DNA of 64,000 nucleotides, from contig NZ_SKFG01000002.1 in the NCBI RefSeq assembly GCF_004344915.1, positions 124,001 through 188,000 of the forward strand, in the 5' to 3' direction. Of the stretch, positions 46,697 to 55,096 are shown in pieces. A program made the position numbers and the translations under genes. Every line of letters begins with the position of its first letter. The stretch's first letter is position 1. Under the pieces are notes generated by a model. It made no database searches and was not told the origin of the DNA. It worked only from the letters and a program-made list of their open reading frames with translations. This DNA comes from Paenibacillus albiflavus (lineage in GTDB: Bacteria; Bacillota; Bacilli; Paenibacillales; NBRC-103111).

Positions 46697-46698
46697 TG

Positions 46699-47985
46699 AT
46701 GGCTATTCAAATCATTCCGTATAAGAGACTTAATGAAACCTTATATGTCGATAGGCTGCCGAATGGATTAACGGTATATGTTCTTCCGAAACAAGGATTC
46801 CAGAAAACTTATGCCACATTCGCAACCAAATATGGTTCGATTGATAATCATTTCCAAGCCCAGGGTGCCGAAGAGATGCGGGTACCGGATGGAATCGCAC
46901 ATTTTCTAGAGCACAAGATGTTTGAAGAGCCAGAAGGAGATGTGTTCAATAAATTTTCCACCCTTGGCGCATCTGCCAATGCATTTACGAGCTTTGATCG
47001 AACCGTTTATCTGTTCTCTGCAACGGAGCATGTGACCCATAATTTGGAGACGTTGCTGGATTTCGTGCAAAGACCTTATTGGACCGAAGAGAGTGTCGAG
47101 AAGGAGAAGGGGATTATCGGGCAAGAGATCAAGATGTATCAAGATAACCCTGATTGGCGCGCCTATTATGGTTTGATCGAAGCGATGTATAAGGTGCATC
47201 CGATCCATATTGATATCGCAGGAACGATTGAGTCTATCAGTAAAATTACGAAACAAACGCTGCTCGATTGTTATCATACGTTCTATCACCCAAGCAATAT
47301 GGTCTTATTCATTGTAGGTGGGGTAGAGCCTAATGAGATTATCCAATTCGTAACCGATAATCAGGCGAGCAAAACATTCCCTAAACAAGGGGAGATTAAT
47401 CGTTTCTTCGAGCCTGAACCATCCGAAATCAATGAGAAGCAGAGGGTGAGTGAATTTGAGATTTCTTTACCCAAATGCTTGATGGGCTTCAAAGAGGATG
47501 CGCCCCGCGTTAAAGGCAAGGAATTGCTTAAGCAGGAATTAACGACTAAGCTAATGATGGATATGCTGTTCTCTGGATCATCACCGATCTATCAGCGTTT
47601 ATATGATGAAGGACTGATTTCAGATGGGTTCGGCTATGAATATAATTGTGCATTGAACTATGCCTTTTCGATGATTGGCGGGGATACGAAAGACCCTGAA
47701 CAGCTCATCGCAAGATTAAAACAAGAAATTGGGGCTGTTATGGACTCAGGTATTGATGCAGCTAGTTTTGAGCGAATTCGCAAAAAGAGAATCGGCAGCT
47801 TCCTGCGTATGCTCAATTCGCCTGAGGCAATTGCGAATGACTTTACGAAGTATTTATTTAATGGCATGAATATGTTTGACATCTTGCCTATATATGAACA
47901 GATGACAGTAGAAGAAGTGAATTCGCGATTACGTGAACATTTTGATTGGAGCCGTTCTGCAGTTAACATCGTTAAATCTAAGTAA
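46699..47985 (+). CDS. ymfH: M16-family zinc peptidase (YmfH type)
   Basis: 428 aa with the intact inverted zinc motif in PDGIAHFLEHKMFEEPEGDV (residues 65-84) and the distal Glu in EKEKGIIGQEIKMYQDNPDW. Forms a pair with the zinc-free YmfF-type protein encoded just before it, two bases apart. ATG 46699 is seven bases after AAAGGGGGAG. Natural substrate unknown to me; relatives process small peptides. Confidence 0.9.
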   Translation: MAIQIIPYKRLNETLYVDRLPNGLTVYVLPKQGFQKTYATFATKYGSIDNHFQAQGAEEMRVPDGIAHFLEHKMFEEPEGDVFNKFSTLGASANAFTSFDRTVYLFSATEHVTHNLETLLDFVQRPYWTEESVEKEKGIIGQEIKMYQDNPDWRAYYGLIEAMYKVHPIHIDIAGTIESISKITKQTLLDCYHTFYHPSNMVLFIVGGVEPNEIIQFVTDNQASKTFPKQGEINRFFEPEPSEINEKQRVSEFEISLPKCLMGFKEDAPRVKGKELLKQELTTKLMMDMLFSGSSPIYQRLYDEGLISDGFGYEYNCALNYAFSMIGGDTKDPEQLIARLKQEIGAVMDSGIDAASFERIRKKRIGSFLRMLNSPEAIANDFTKYLFNGMNMFDILPIYEQMTVEEVNSRLREHFDWSRSAVNIVKSK

Positions 47986-48025
47986 GAAAATAAATAATGG
48001 GGAAATAGGGAAGAGGAAAAAACGA

Positions 48026-48772
48026 ATGAAGCCGTTTAATGAACAGACCGTGCTAATTACGGGGGCGTCGAGGGGGATCGGCGCTGCGATTGCACACAGA
48101 TTTGCCTCAATCGGAATGAATGTTGTCATTCACTATTTGCAATCACATGAATTAGCGAATGAGGTTGCTCGTTCTTGTATGCAATACGGATCGAAAGTGA
48201 TGACCGTTACAGCCGATTTACAGAGCAAAGATCAAATTGACAAAATGTATGAGAAGCTGCAAAGCTACGGGATGCTACCTGATATCTTGATTAATAATGC
48301 TGGAATATCCCATTACGGGCTTCTAAGCGATGTGACGGAGGAAGATTGGGATCGGGTCATGTCGATTAATCTCAAAGCGCCATTCTTATGCAGTCAAGCG
48401 TTCTTGCCGCATATGATTTCGCAAAAATACGGACGGATTATCAATGTCTCGTCGATCTGGGGAATCGCGGGGGCATCGTGTGAGGTCATCTATTCAACCG
48501 CTAAAGGTGGCATTAATGCATTTACGAAGGCGCTTGCCAAAGAGTTAGCACCATCGGGAGTAACCGTCAATGCGGTTGCTCCAGGTGCTGTTGACACGGA
48601 AATGATGCAGATGTTTGATGCGTCTGAGAAAAATGACATTGAGAATGATATTCCGATGGGCAGATTCGCGATGCCAGATGAAATTGCCTCACTTGTATAT
48701 TTTCTAGCATTGCCAGAGTCAAGCTATATTACGGGACAGATTATTTCTCCCAATGGCGGTTGGCTTACATAA
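48026..48772 (+). CDS. ymfI: Short-chain dehydrogenase/reductase (YmfI type)
   Basis: 248 aa classical SDR, similar in layout to FabG-type reductases. Cofactor motif LITGASRGIGAAIAHRF, NNAGISHYG, catalytic Ser in NVSSIWGIAG and Y-x3-K in IYSTAKGG; VNAVAPGAVDTEM closes the nucleotide site. Preceded by GGGAAGAGG. The same SDR follows ymfFH in B. subtilis; the substrate is unknown. Confidence 0.9.
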   Translation: MKPFNEQTVLITGASRGIGAAIAHRFASIGMNVVIHYLQSHELANEVARSCMQYGSKVMTVTADLQSKDQIDKMYEKLQSYGMLPDILINNAGISHYGLLSDVTEEDWDRVMSINLKAPFLCSQAFLPHMISQKYGRIINVSSIWGIAGASCEVIYSTAKGGINAFTKALAKELAPSGVTVNAVAPGAVDTEMMQMFDASEKNDIENDIPMGRFAMPDEIASLVYFLALPESSYITGQIISPNGGWLT

Positions 48773-48775
48773 TGT

Positions 48776-48805
48776 GCATATTTCTTCTCCTGTTTGTACA
48801 TCTTA
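48776..48805 (+). promoter_or_regulatory. Sigma-G promoter of the DUF3243 gene
   Basis: GCATA (48776-48780), an 18-base spacer and CATCTTA (48799-48805) match the sigma-G consensus at all defined positions, 47 bases before the gene. Confidence 0.7.
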
Positions 48806-48852
48806 TATTTGGATGAATACAGCAATGTTCCAATGAAGGAGGCAATAGAAAT

Positions 48853-49098
48853 ATGAGCGTAATGAATGTATTTGACAAATGGAAAGATTTTTTGGGTGAT
48901 AAAATCGATCAAGCGGAGAGATCAGGGATGGGCGATGAGATGATCAATAAAGCTGCTTATCACATTGGGGATTTTCTCTCAGACAAGGTTGAACCCAAGA
49001 ATAGCGAAGAAAAAGTACTAAAAGATTTATGGGATGCAGGCAGTGAGGATGAGCAGCGTACACTGGCTCGATTAATGGTTAAAATGGTTGATAAATAA
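48853..49098 (+). CDS. ymfJ: DUF3243 family small protein (YmfJ)
   Basis: 81 aa, mostly helical and charged; family blocks FDKWKDFLGDKIDQAERSG and WDAGSEDEQRTLARLMVKMV. Function not known to me. ATG 48853 follows AAGGAGG. A forespore-type promoter upstream and a strong terminator downstream make it a single-gene unit, suggesting production in the developing spore. Confidence 0.9.
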   Translation: MSVMNVFDKWKDFLGDKIDQAERSGMGDEMINKAAYHIGDFLSDKVEPKNSEEKVLKDLWDAGSEDEQRTLARLMVKMVDK

Positions 49099-49115
49099 TT
49101 TAGCAGTGAGAATAG

Positions 49116-49141
49116 AGCCTCATTAATTGAGGCTTTTTTTT
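49116..49141 (+). terminator. Terminator after ymfJ
   Basis: AGCCTCA (49116-49122) / TGAGGCT (49128-49134) with a 5-base loop, followed by eight T. Confidence 0.88.
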
Positions 49142-49308
49142 CGTTCTTCTTGCTTGCACAAAACAGAGAATAAAGTAAAATAAAAAAGAGGGATTTTGGA
49201 CCTAATTATCGAATTTTATTGATGATGAATAATGATTGAATCAACAAATATCTTATTGAACCAATTGAATATAATTTCCAATAACTAATATTTGCAAGGG
49301 TGAACTAA

Positions 49309-50100
49309 TTGAAGGATAATGAGATAAAGAACAGTTGTGAACTAAATGAGTGTTGCGAATGGTATTTGGAATACGTCATACATAAGAATAGACCGGGTTT
49401 GCTTGGAGATATTACTTCCCTGATGGGTATGCTCGATATTAACATTGTTGCGATTAACGGGATGGATGATCGTACACGTGGGATGATTATTCATGCGGCT
49501 GATCATGAAATAGTGGAAATGATGGGTAAAATGTTGAAAAAAGTAAATAATATTACTATCAACGCCCTTCGTCCTCCTAAATTAGTTGATCGTCTAGCAG
49601 TAAGACATGGCAGATACATCGAACGCGATACAGATGATCATAAGACATTCCGATTTATCCGCGATGAACTTGGATTACTTGTCGATTTTCTTGGAGAGCT
49701 ATGTAAGCGTGATGGTCATCAGCTTATTGGACTTCGCGGTATGCCAAGAGTGGGAAAGACAGAGTCGATTATTGCGGGTAGCGTTTGTGCCAGTAAGCGC
49801 TGGACGTTCGTGTCTTCGACTTTGCTTCGTCAGACGGTCCGCAACCAAATGTCAGCAGATGAAATGTTGACTAGCAATGTGTTTATTATTGATGGGATCG
49901 TATCTACTCTTCGTGCAACAGAGCAGCATAAAGAGCTTCTCCAGGAAATTATGGCGATGCCTGCCGCGAAAGTAATCGAACACCCTGATATTTTTGTGCG
50001 TGAATCTCGCTATACGTATGATGATTTTACCTGTATGATTGAATTGCGCAATACACCAGATGAAGTGATTCATTATGATGATTTTACGAACAACATGTAA
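49309..50100 (+). CDS. ymfK: DUF3388 protein: ACT-like domain plus P-loop-like segment (YmfK)
   Basis: 263 aa. Residues 15-85 resemble an ACT ligand-binding domain (YVIHKNRPGLLGDITSLMGM, then INIVAINGMDD). The C-terminal part has GLRGMPRVGKTESII, which fits a Walker A motif, and NVFIIDGIVSTLRA, which could serve as Walker B. No function is established to my knowledge. TTG 49309 follows AAGGGTG. The 210-base AT-rich gap before it has a TATAAT at 49270-49275 without a good minus-35. Confidence 0.86.
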   Translation: MKDNEIKNSCELNECCEWYLEYVIHKNRPGLLGDITSLMGMLDINIVAINGMDDRTRGMIIHAADHEIVEMMGKMLKKVNNITINALRPPKLVDRLAVRHGRYIERDTDDHKTFRFIRDELGLLVDFLGELCKRDGHQLIGLRGMPRVGKTESIIAGSVCASKRWTFVSSTLLRQTVRNQMSADEMLTSNVFIIDGIVSTLRATEQHKELLQEIMAMPAAKVIEHPDIFVRESRYTYDDFTCMIELRNTPDEVIHYDDFTNNM

Positions 50101-50122
50101 CTGTCTATGAGGAGGTGAGCTT

Positions 50123-50971
50123 GTGTCACAACTTGGTCAATTACTAAGAGAGACTAGACTCAAGAATAAGGTATCACTTGATGAACTTCAAGAAACAACC
50201 AAAATACGTAAAGGCTATTTAGAAGCGATTGAAGATGGCAATTATCGCATCCTGCCAGGGAGTTTTTATGTAAAGGCGTTTATACGGACATATGCAGAGG
50301 CACTTGGCATCGATCCGGTAGAGGCACTTAATATGTATAAAATGGAAGCAGCTCCTGAGAAAGAAGAAGAAGTAGCAGTAGAACCGACGATTCGCAAACG
50401 CCGTAGAAGCGGTAGGAATACGGAAAAATGGAGTCGCGTTGCATCTACGGTGCTCGTTGTTTCATTTATTGTGCTTATTATTATTGTTATCTATTATTTT
50501 AACTATAATAACAGTGACCGCAGTCCTGAAAGTACAGCTGAATCAAACAAAATTACAGAGAAGAATTCACCGCCAACGGATGTATCGCCAACACCAACGA
50601 TTACTCCAACGCCGACTCCTACACCAACGCCTACTCCGACTCCGCCTGCAGTAGAATTGAAATCAGTTGGCAAAGAGGGTAAGTACGAGGTCTATGAGAT
50701 TGCGGGTGCTGATAAATTATCCATTTCACTTAATGTAACTGGCAAAGAATGTTGGGTAAGTGCCAAAACGCTAGATGAAAATAACAAGAAGATTGATCTT
50801 CCAGCTGGTTCGCTTAAACAAGGCGATAGCAAGAACTGGGAATCAACTCAACCAGTTGAGATCATTCTAGGTGCTGCGGGTGCTGTTGAATTGAAAGTAA
50901 ACGACATGATTGTACCCGTTGGAGAAGCACTGAATGTCAAAAATATTAAGCTAGTACTTCCAAAATCTTAA
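50123..50971 (+). CDS. rodZ: RodZ-like cell-shape protein (HTH, membrane helix, DUF4115)
   Basis: 282 aa. N-terminal XRE-type helix-turn-helix (LGQLLRETRLKNKVSLDELQ to IRTYAEALGIDP), a basic juxtamembrane stretch, one membrane helix (about residues 108-130), an extracellular Thr-Pro repeat linker (nine TP units near residue 155-173) and a C-terminal beta domain. The layout is that of RodZ, which ties MreB filaments to the membrane; the B. subtilis gene ymfM sits at the same place. GTG 50123 follows GGAGGTG. Confidence 0.9.
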   Translation: MSQLGQLLRETRLKNKVSLDELQETTKIRKGYLEAIEDGNYRILPGSFYVKAFIRTYAEALGIDPVEALNMYKMEAAPEKEEEVAVEPTIRKRRRSGRNTEKWSRVASTVLVVSFIVLIIIVIYYFNYNNSDRSPESTAESNKITEKNSPPTDVSPTPTITPTPTPTPTPTPTPPAVELKSVGKEGKYEVYEIAGADKLSISLNVTGKECWVSAKTLDENNKKIDLPAGSLKQGDSKNWESTQPVEIILGAAGAVELKVNDMIVPVGEALNVKNIKLVLPKS

Positions 50972-51006
50972 GTTTTTTTGAAATGGGAATAGGAGGGTGT
51001 GCCGTT

Positions 51007-51498
51007 ATGAGTTCAGAGAGTTCATTTGATATTGTTTCCAAGCTCGATATGCAAGAGATGAACAACGCAGTAACGCAAGCACTTCGTGAAATCGAAACAC
51101 GATTTGATTTTAAGAATAGCAAAAGCTCAATTACGTTAGAGAAAGAGGAGCTTGTCATCGTTTCGGATGATGAATTTAAGCTTCAAAACGTCCTGGATAT
51201 TTTATATTCCAAAATGTCCAAAAGAGGGATTTCTCTCAAAAATTTAGACCATGGAAAAGTTGAGCCTGCGGCTTCCCAAACGGTGAAGCAACGCATTAAG
51301 CTGCGTTCTGGAATCGATCAAACGAATGCCAAGAAAATCAATGTCATGATTCGCGATTCAAAGCTTAAAGTGAAAAGCCAGATTCAAGGCGACCAGATTC
51401 GTGTAACTGGCAAAAGCAAGGATGATTTGCAGCAAGTGATGCAAATGCTTAGATCCGCTGATTTGCCGCTTGAATTGGCATTTATGAACTTCAAATAG
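51007..51498 (+). CDS. yajQ: YajQ family nucleotide-binding protein
   Basis: 163 aa, full YajQ/DUF520 domain: SSFDIVSKLDMQEMNNAVTQ, FDFKNSKSSITLE, and the C-terminal KDDLQQVMQMLRSADLPLEL. Family members bind nucleotides, and one has been reported as a cyclic-di-GMP effector; the role here is unknown. ATG 51007 follows AGGAGGG by nine bases. Confidence 0.93.
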   Translation: MSSESSFDIVSKLDMQEMNNAVTQALREIETRFDFKNSKSSITLEKEELVIVSDDEFKLQNVLDILYSKMSKRGISLKNLDHGKVEPAASQTVKQRIKLRSGIDQTNAKKINVMIRDSKLKVKSQIQGDQIRVTGKSKDDLQQVMQMLRSADLPLELAFMNFK

Positions 51499-51520
51499 AA
51501 GTGATTATTAGATAGGAATT

Positions 51521-51563
51521 CCCTTAGGTATTGCTTGATTATACTTAAGGGTGTTCTTTTTTT
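51521..51563 (+). terminator. Terminator after yajQ
   Basis: CCCTTA (51521-51526) pairs with TAAGGG (51546-51551), tail with seven T interrupted once. The end of the T-run is also the start of the rimO promoter. Confidence 0.6.
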
Positions 51564-51590
51564 GACACCATTTTGACCATATATTATACT
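51562..51590 (+). promoter_or_regulatory. Strong sigma-A promoter of rimO-pgsA
   Basis: Perfect minus-35 TTGACA (51562-51567), 17-base spacer, TATACT (51585-51590). Confidence 0.8.
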
Positions 51591-51636
51591 TGTTACTACG
51601 AACGGCTGTTGTAATGAAACTGGAGGGTTTTTCATC

Positions 51637-52965
51637 ATGTCAGAGAAGGTGAAAGTAGTTACGCTAGGATGCGAGAAGAATCTAGTCGATTCAGAAATTA
51701 TGGCTGGATTAATTCATCAGCGCGGATATGGCCTAGTGGAAGATAAAGAAGAAGCAACTATTATTATTGTGAACACTTGCGGTTTCATTGACGCTGCCAA
51801 GGAAGAGTCGGTTAATACGATCCTAGAGCTTGCCGATCTGAAGCAAACTGCGAACCTAAAAGCATTAATCGTTTCAGGCTGCTTGACACAAAGATACAAA
51901 GAGCAGCTCATGGAAGAAATGCCTGAGATTGATGGTATCGTAGGAACAGGTGATTTTCACAATATCAATGAAATCGTGGATGCTGCACTTGCGGGTAAGA
52001 AGCCGATTTATGTGGGCAATCCGATTTTTAACTATGAGCAGATATTGCCTAGAAGGGTGACAACACCTCGCTATACGGCTTTTGTCAAAATTGCTGAGGG
52101 CTGCGATAATGCGTGTACGTTCTGCTCCATTCCGATCATGCGTGGTAAATTCCGCAGCAGATCGATGGAATCTATTCTTGCTGAGGTGACTAGCTTAGCT
52201 TCTCAAGGGGTTAAGGAAGTTAGTCTGATCGCACAAGATTCTACGAATTATGGAACGGATTTATATGAAGGGTTCCAATTGCCTGCTTTGCTTAATAAGG
52301 TAAGCGAAGTACCAGGCATTGAATGGGTACGATTGCATTATACTTATCCAGGATTCTTCACAGATGAGTTGATTGAGACGATCGCATCGAATCCGAAGAT
52401 TTGTAAATACGTCGACGTTCCGTTGCAGCACAGTGAGGATTCGATTCTGAAGCGGATGAGAAGACCAGGCAGACAGAAGGATGCGCGTGAATTGATCCGC
52501 AAAATTCGCGAGCGTATGCCGAATGTGGCAATTCGTACTTCGATTATTGTTGGCTTCCCTGGCGAAACAGAGGATGACTTCGAGCGTCTGAAGGAATTCA
52601 TCGCTGAAGTGGAATTAGATCGTCTTGGCGTATTTACGTATTCATTTGAAGAAGATACACCTGCTGCACGCTTGCCAGGTCATTTACCTGAAGAGGTGAA
52701 GGAATTCCGTGCGAATACACTCATGGAATTGCAACGCAGCATTTCAGATAAACGTGGCGGCAGACGACTCGGTGAAGAGCTTGATGTGCTTATCGAGCGT
52801 TATGATGGTAGAAGCGACGTGTACATCGGAAGATCACAGTACGATGCCCCTGAAATTGACGGAGAAGTATTTGTAACGGGTAAAAATATTCAGATCGGTG
52901 AAATAGCAAAAGTACGTGTGACACATTCTTTTGAATTTGACTTATCTGGGGTGGTAGTAGAATGA
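51637..52965 (+). CDS. rimO: Ribosomal protein S12 methylthiotransferase RimO
   Basis: Radical SAM enzyme adding a methylthio group to an Asp of S12. 442 aa: N-terminal UPF0004 domain with three cluster cysteines (VVTLGCEKNLVDSE, NTCGFIDAA, VSGCLTQRY), radical SAM motif CDNACTFCSIPIMRG (CxxxCxxC), C-terminal TRAM domain. Length and the sequence CSIPIMRGKFRSR separate it from MiaB. B. subtilis has no rimO, so its presence before pgsA is one of the Paenibacillus-like features. Overlaps pgsA by four bases. Confidence 0.95.
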   Translation: MSEKVKVVTLGCEKNLVDSEIMAGLIHQRGYGLVEDKEEATIIIVNTCGFIDAAKEESVNTILELADLKQTANLKALIVSGCLTQRYKEQLMEEMPEIDGIVGTGDFHNINEIVDAALAGKKPIYVGNPIFNYEQILPRRVTTPRYTAFVKIAEGCDNACTFCSIPIMRGKFRSRSMESILAEVTSLASQGVKEVSLIAQDSTNYGTDLYEGFQLPALLNKVSEVPGIEWVRLHYTYPGFFTDELIETIASNPKICKYVDVPLQHSEDSILKRMRRPGRQKDARELIRKIRERMPNVAIRTSIIVGFPGETEDDFERLKEFIAEVELDRLGVFTYSFEEDTPAARLPGHLPEEVKEFRANTLMELQRSISDKRGGRRLGEELDVLIERYDGRSDVYIGRSQYDAPEIDGEVFVTGKNIQIGEIAKVRVTHSFEFDLSGVVVE

Positions 52966-53555
52966 ATCAAATGAACCTGGCGAATAAGATAACAATCACA
53001 AGAATTTTCCTTGTCCCGATTATTATGTTCTTCTTACTAATTCAAGTGCAATTTCCTGAGATTGTGGTTCAAAATTTCAGCATTACGTACAACCAAATTA
53101 TTGCTGCGCTTATTTTCATCATTGCAGCAAGTACGGATTCACTTGATGGGTATATCGCTAGGAAAAATAAGCTTGTCACGAATTTAGGCAAGCTGCTTGA
53201 TCCGCTCGCAGATAAGCTTTTGGTGACGGCTGTGCTAGTTTCCTTAGTCGAGATGAACAAGCTCTATGCCTGGATAGCTGTTGTTATTATTTCACGTGAA
53301 TTTGCGGTCACAGGCCTGCGTCAAATTGCTTTGTTGGAAGGCAAAGTGATTGCGGCAAGCAAATGGGGCAAACTCAAAACGGCGGCTCAAATTACAGCGA
53401 TTATCGCTCTATTAATTAACAATTTCCCATTTGCATTTATCGATGTTCCATTTGATCTAATTGCATCTTGGGTAGCAGCGATTATTACTGTATACTCCGG
53501 TATAGATTATTTCGTTAAGAATAAGCATGTTCTTGATTTTTCGGATAAAGCATAA
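52962..53555 (+). CDS. pgsA: CDP-diacylglycerol-glycerol-3-phosphate 3-phosphatidyltransferase
   Basis: Makes phosphatidylglycerol phosphate from CDP-diacylglycerol, the product of CdsA. 197 aa with several membrane helices and the CDP-alcohol phosphotransferase signature in STDSLDGYIARKN and LGKLLDPLADKLL (D-G-x2-A-R-x8-G-x3-D-x3-D). ATG overlaps the rimO stop (ATGA). Confidence 0.96.
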   Translation: MNQMNLANKITITRIFLVPIIMFFLLIQVQFPEIVVQNFSITYNQIIAALIFIIAASTDSLDGYIARKNKLVTNLGKLLDPLADKLLVTAVLVSLVEMNKLYAWIAVVIISREFAVTGLRQIALLEGKVIAASKWGKLKTAAQITAIIALLINNFPFAFIDVPFDLIASWVAAIITVYSGIDYFVKNKHVLDFSDKA

Positions 53556-53652
53556 TAAAGGATTATGATCCACCTTATGGAGCGGTCTTGTCATCCTAAT
53601 CTGGATGGTAAGGCTGCTTTATTATTATTGATAAGTTATGGGGGCATGGAGG

Positions 53653-54903
53653 ATGAAGGCGGAAATTATCGCGGTTGGAACAGAGCTGCTCTTGGGCCAA
53701 ATTGTGAATACGAATGCGCAGTTTTTGTCGCAAGAGTTAGCGCTAATGGGGATAGGCGTATATTTTCAAACCGTTGTAGGGGATAACGAAAATAGATTGC
53801 GTGAAGCACTGCGTCTTGCTTCGTCCCGTGCAGATCTCATCGTGTGCACAGGTGGAATCGGCCCTACGCAGGATGATTTGACGAAGGATGTGCTCGCCTC
53901 CTTCTTGAATCACCAATTAGTGATGCATGAACCATCGCTTACGAAGATTACTTCGTTCTATGAAGCGAGAGGCACACATATGGTGGAAAGCAATAAGCGC
54001 CAAGCGCTCATGATTGAAGGTAGTGAGCCTTTAATGAATGAGACCGGAATGGCTGTCGGGAATGGTCTTTCCGCAAACAATAATCACTACATCGTTCTAC
54101 CGGGACCGCCAAGCGAGATGCGTCCTATGTTCACCAATTATGCGAAACCGTGGCTGCGAGGCGTCATGCAGGAAGAAACGCCGCTTCGCTCCAAAATGCT
54201 CATGTTCGGCGGAATTGGCGAGTCAATGCTTGAAGAGCGGCTGATTGATCTGATTGGGGCACAATCAGATCCTACGATCGCGCCTTATGCGAAGGAAGGC
54301 GAGGTGGCCATCCGTCTGACGACACGCGCAGCGACGGAAGAAGAGGCGAATCTCAAATTCTCCTCAGTTGAAGCAGAGATTCGCAGTCGGATCGGCGACC
54401 ATCTGTACGCCGATAAGGAGATGTCATTGGAAGCAGCTATACAAGAGCTGCTTATCGCTCGCGGAGAGACGTACGCAGTGGCAGAGAGCTGCTCAGGCGG
54501 CAGGCTGAGCGATCTGATCACTGCGCTGCCTTGCAGCTCCGCGGTGTTCAAGGGCGGCATCGTTTGTTACACGAACGATGTGAAGCATCGGCTGCTTGGC
54601 GTGCCGATGGAAGTGCTTGAAGGCGCTGACGCGCCAGGCGCGGTGTCAGCTGAGACAGCGGAGCTGCTTGCACGCGGTGCGCTGCAAGCTACTGGCGCTA
54701 ACTACGCCGTATCAATCACCGGCGTAGCGGGACCGGCTTCTTCCGAAGGGAAGCCGGTGGGGCTCGTGTACATCGGCTACGCGGACGTACATGGACGCAC
54801 GCATGTGCAGAAGAGGCAGACTTATGGCAACCGCGAGTCGATTAAACTGCGCTCATCCAAAAGCGCGCTTTATTTACTGTGGAGCATGCTGAAGCAGTCA
54901 TAA
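53653..54903 (+). CDS. cinA: CinA: competence/damage-inducible protein, NMN amidase type
   Basis: 416 aa: N-terminal MoaB-like domain (MKAEIIAVGTELLLGQIVNT, TGGIGPTQDDLTKDV, LPGPPSEMRPMF) and C-terminal amidase domain (TYAVAESCSGGRLSDLITAL, FKGGIVCYTNDVKHRLLGV, SITGVAGPASSEGKPVG). Relatives recycle NMN and ADP-ribose pyrophosphate. ATG 53653 gives the canonical family start; GGGGG at 53640-53644 is the probable site. Gene order cinA-recA is common. The second half of the gene is clearly more GC-rich (about 60% in places) than its neighbours. Confidence 0.95.
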   Translation: MKAEIIAVGTELLLGQIVNTNAQFLSQELALMGIGVYFQTVVGDNENRLREALRLASSRADLIVCTGGIGPTQDDLTKDVLASFLNHQLVMHEPSLTKITSFYEARGTHMVESNKRQALMIEGSEPLMNETGMAVGNGLSANNNHYIVLPGPPSEMRPMFTNYAKPWLRGVMQEETPLRSKMLMFGGIGESMLEERLIDLIGAQSDPTIAPYAKEGEVAIRLTTRAATEEEANLKFSSVEAEIRSRIGDHLYADKEMSLEAAIQELLIARGETYAVAESCSGGRLSDLITALPCSSAVFKGGIVCYTNDVKHRLLGVPMEVLEGADAPGAVSAETAELLARGALQATGANYAVSITGVAGPASSEGKPVGLVYIGYADVHGRTHVQKRQTYGNRESIKLRSSKSALYLLWSMLKQS

Positions 54904-54957
54904 ACCGCTTGCAAAGCTGCCACAGTTAAGCTATAATTCAATTACCGTTAACGGAAG

Positions 54958-54995
54958 AACCGTAACAAAGCAGCCCTTTGTTACGGTTTTTTATT
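54958..54995 (+). terminator. Terminator after cinA
   Basis: Perfect 13-bp stem AACCGTAACAAAG (54958-54970) / CTTTGTTACGGTT (54976-54988), then a T-rich tail. Confidence 0.9.
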
Positions 54996-55013
54996 TATAT
55001 GACACAAAAAAAC

Positions 55014-55027
55014 CGAATATATGTTCG
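55014..55027 (+). promoter_or_regulatory. LexA (DinR) box upstream of recA
   Basis: CGAATATATGTTCG is one base away from the perfect CGAACN4GTTCG palindrome and very like the recA operator of B. subtilis as I recall it. Predicts SOS induction of recA. Confidence 0.8.
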
Positions 55028-55036
55028 AAAAAACAC

Positions 55037-55065
55037 TTGGCAACAATGTAAAAAGCAGTTATTAT
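55037..55065 (+). promoter_or_regulatory. Sigma-A promoter of recA
   Basis: TTGGCA (55037-55042), 17-base spacer, TATTAT (55060-55065), just downstream of the LexA box. Confidence 0.6.
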
Positions 55066-55096
55066 ATATCTATAATGAAAAAAGGAAGTGACGGTT

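Noticed and set aside
50590-50645. Repeat-rich tract in rodZ as a possible CRISPR or microsatellite element
   Set aside because: It encodes the Thr-Pro linker expected between the membrane helix and the C-terminal domain.
53565-53786. Small frame between pgsA and cinA
   Set aside because: It has no ribosome site and runs out of frame into cinA, whose start and product are clear.
55071-55076. TATAAT just before recA as the main minus-10
   Set aside because: The minus-35 TTGGCA would be 28 bases away; the TATTAT at 55060-55065 gives the correct 17-base spacing.
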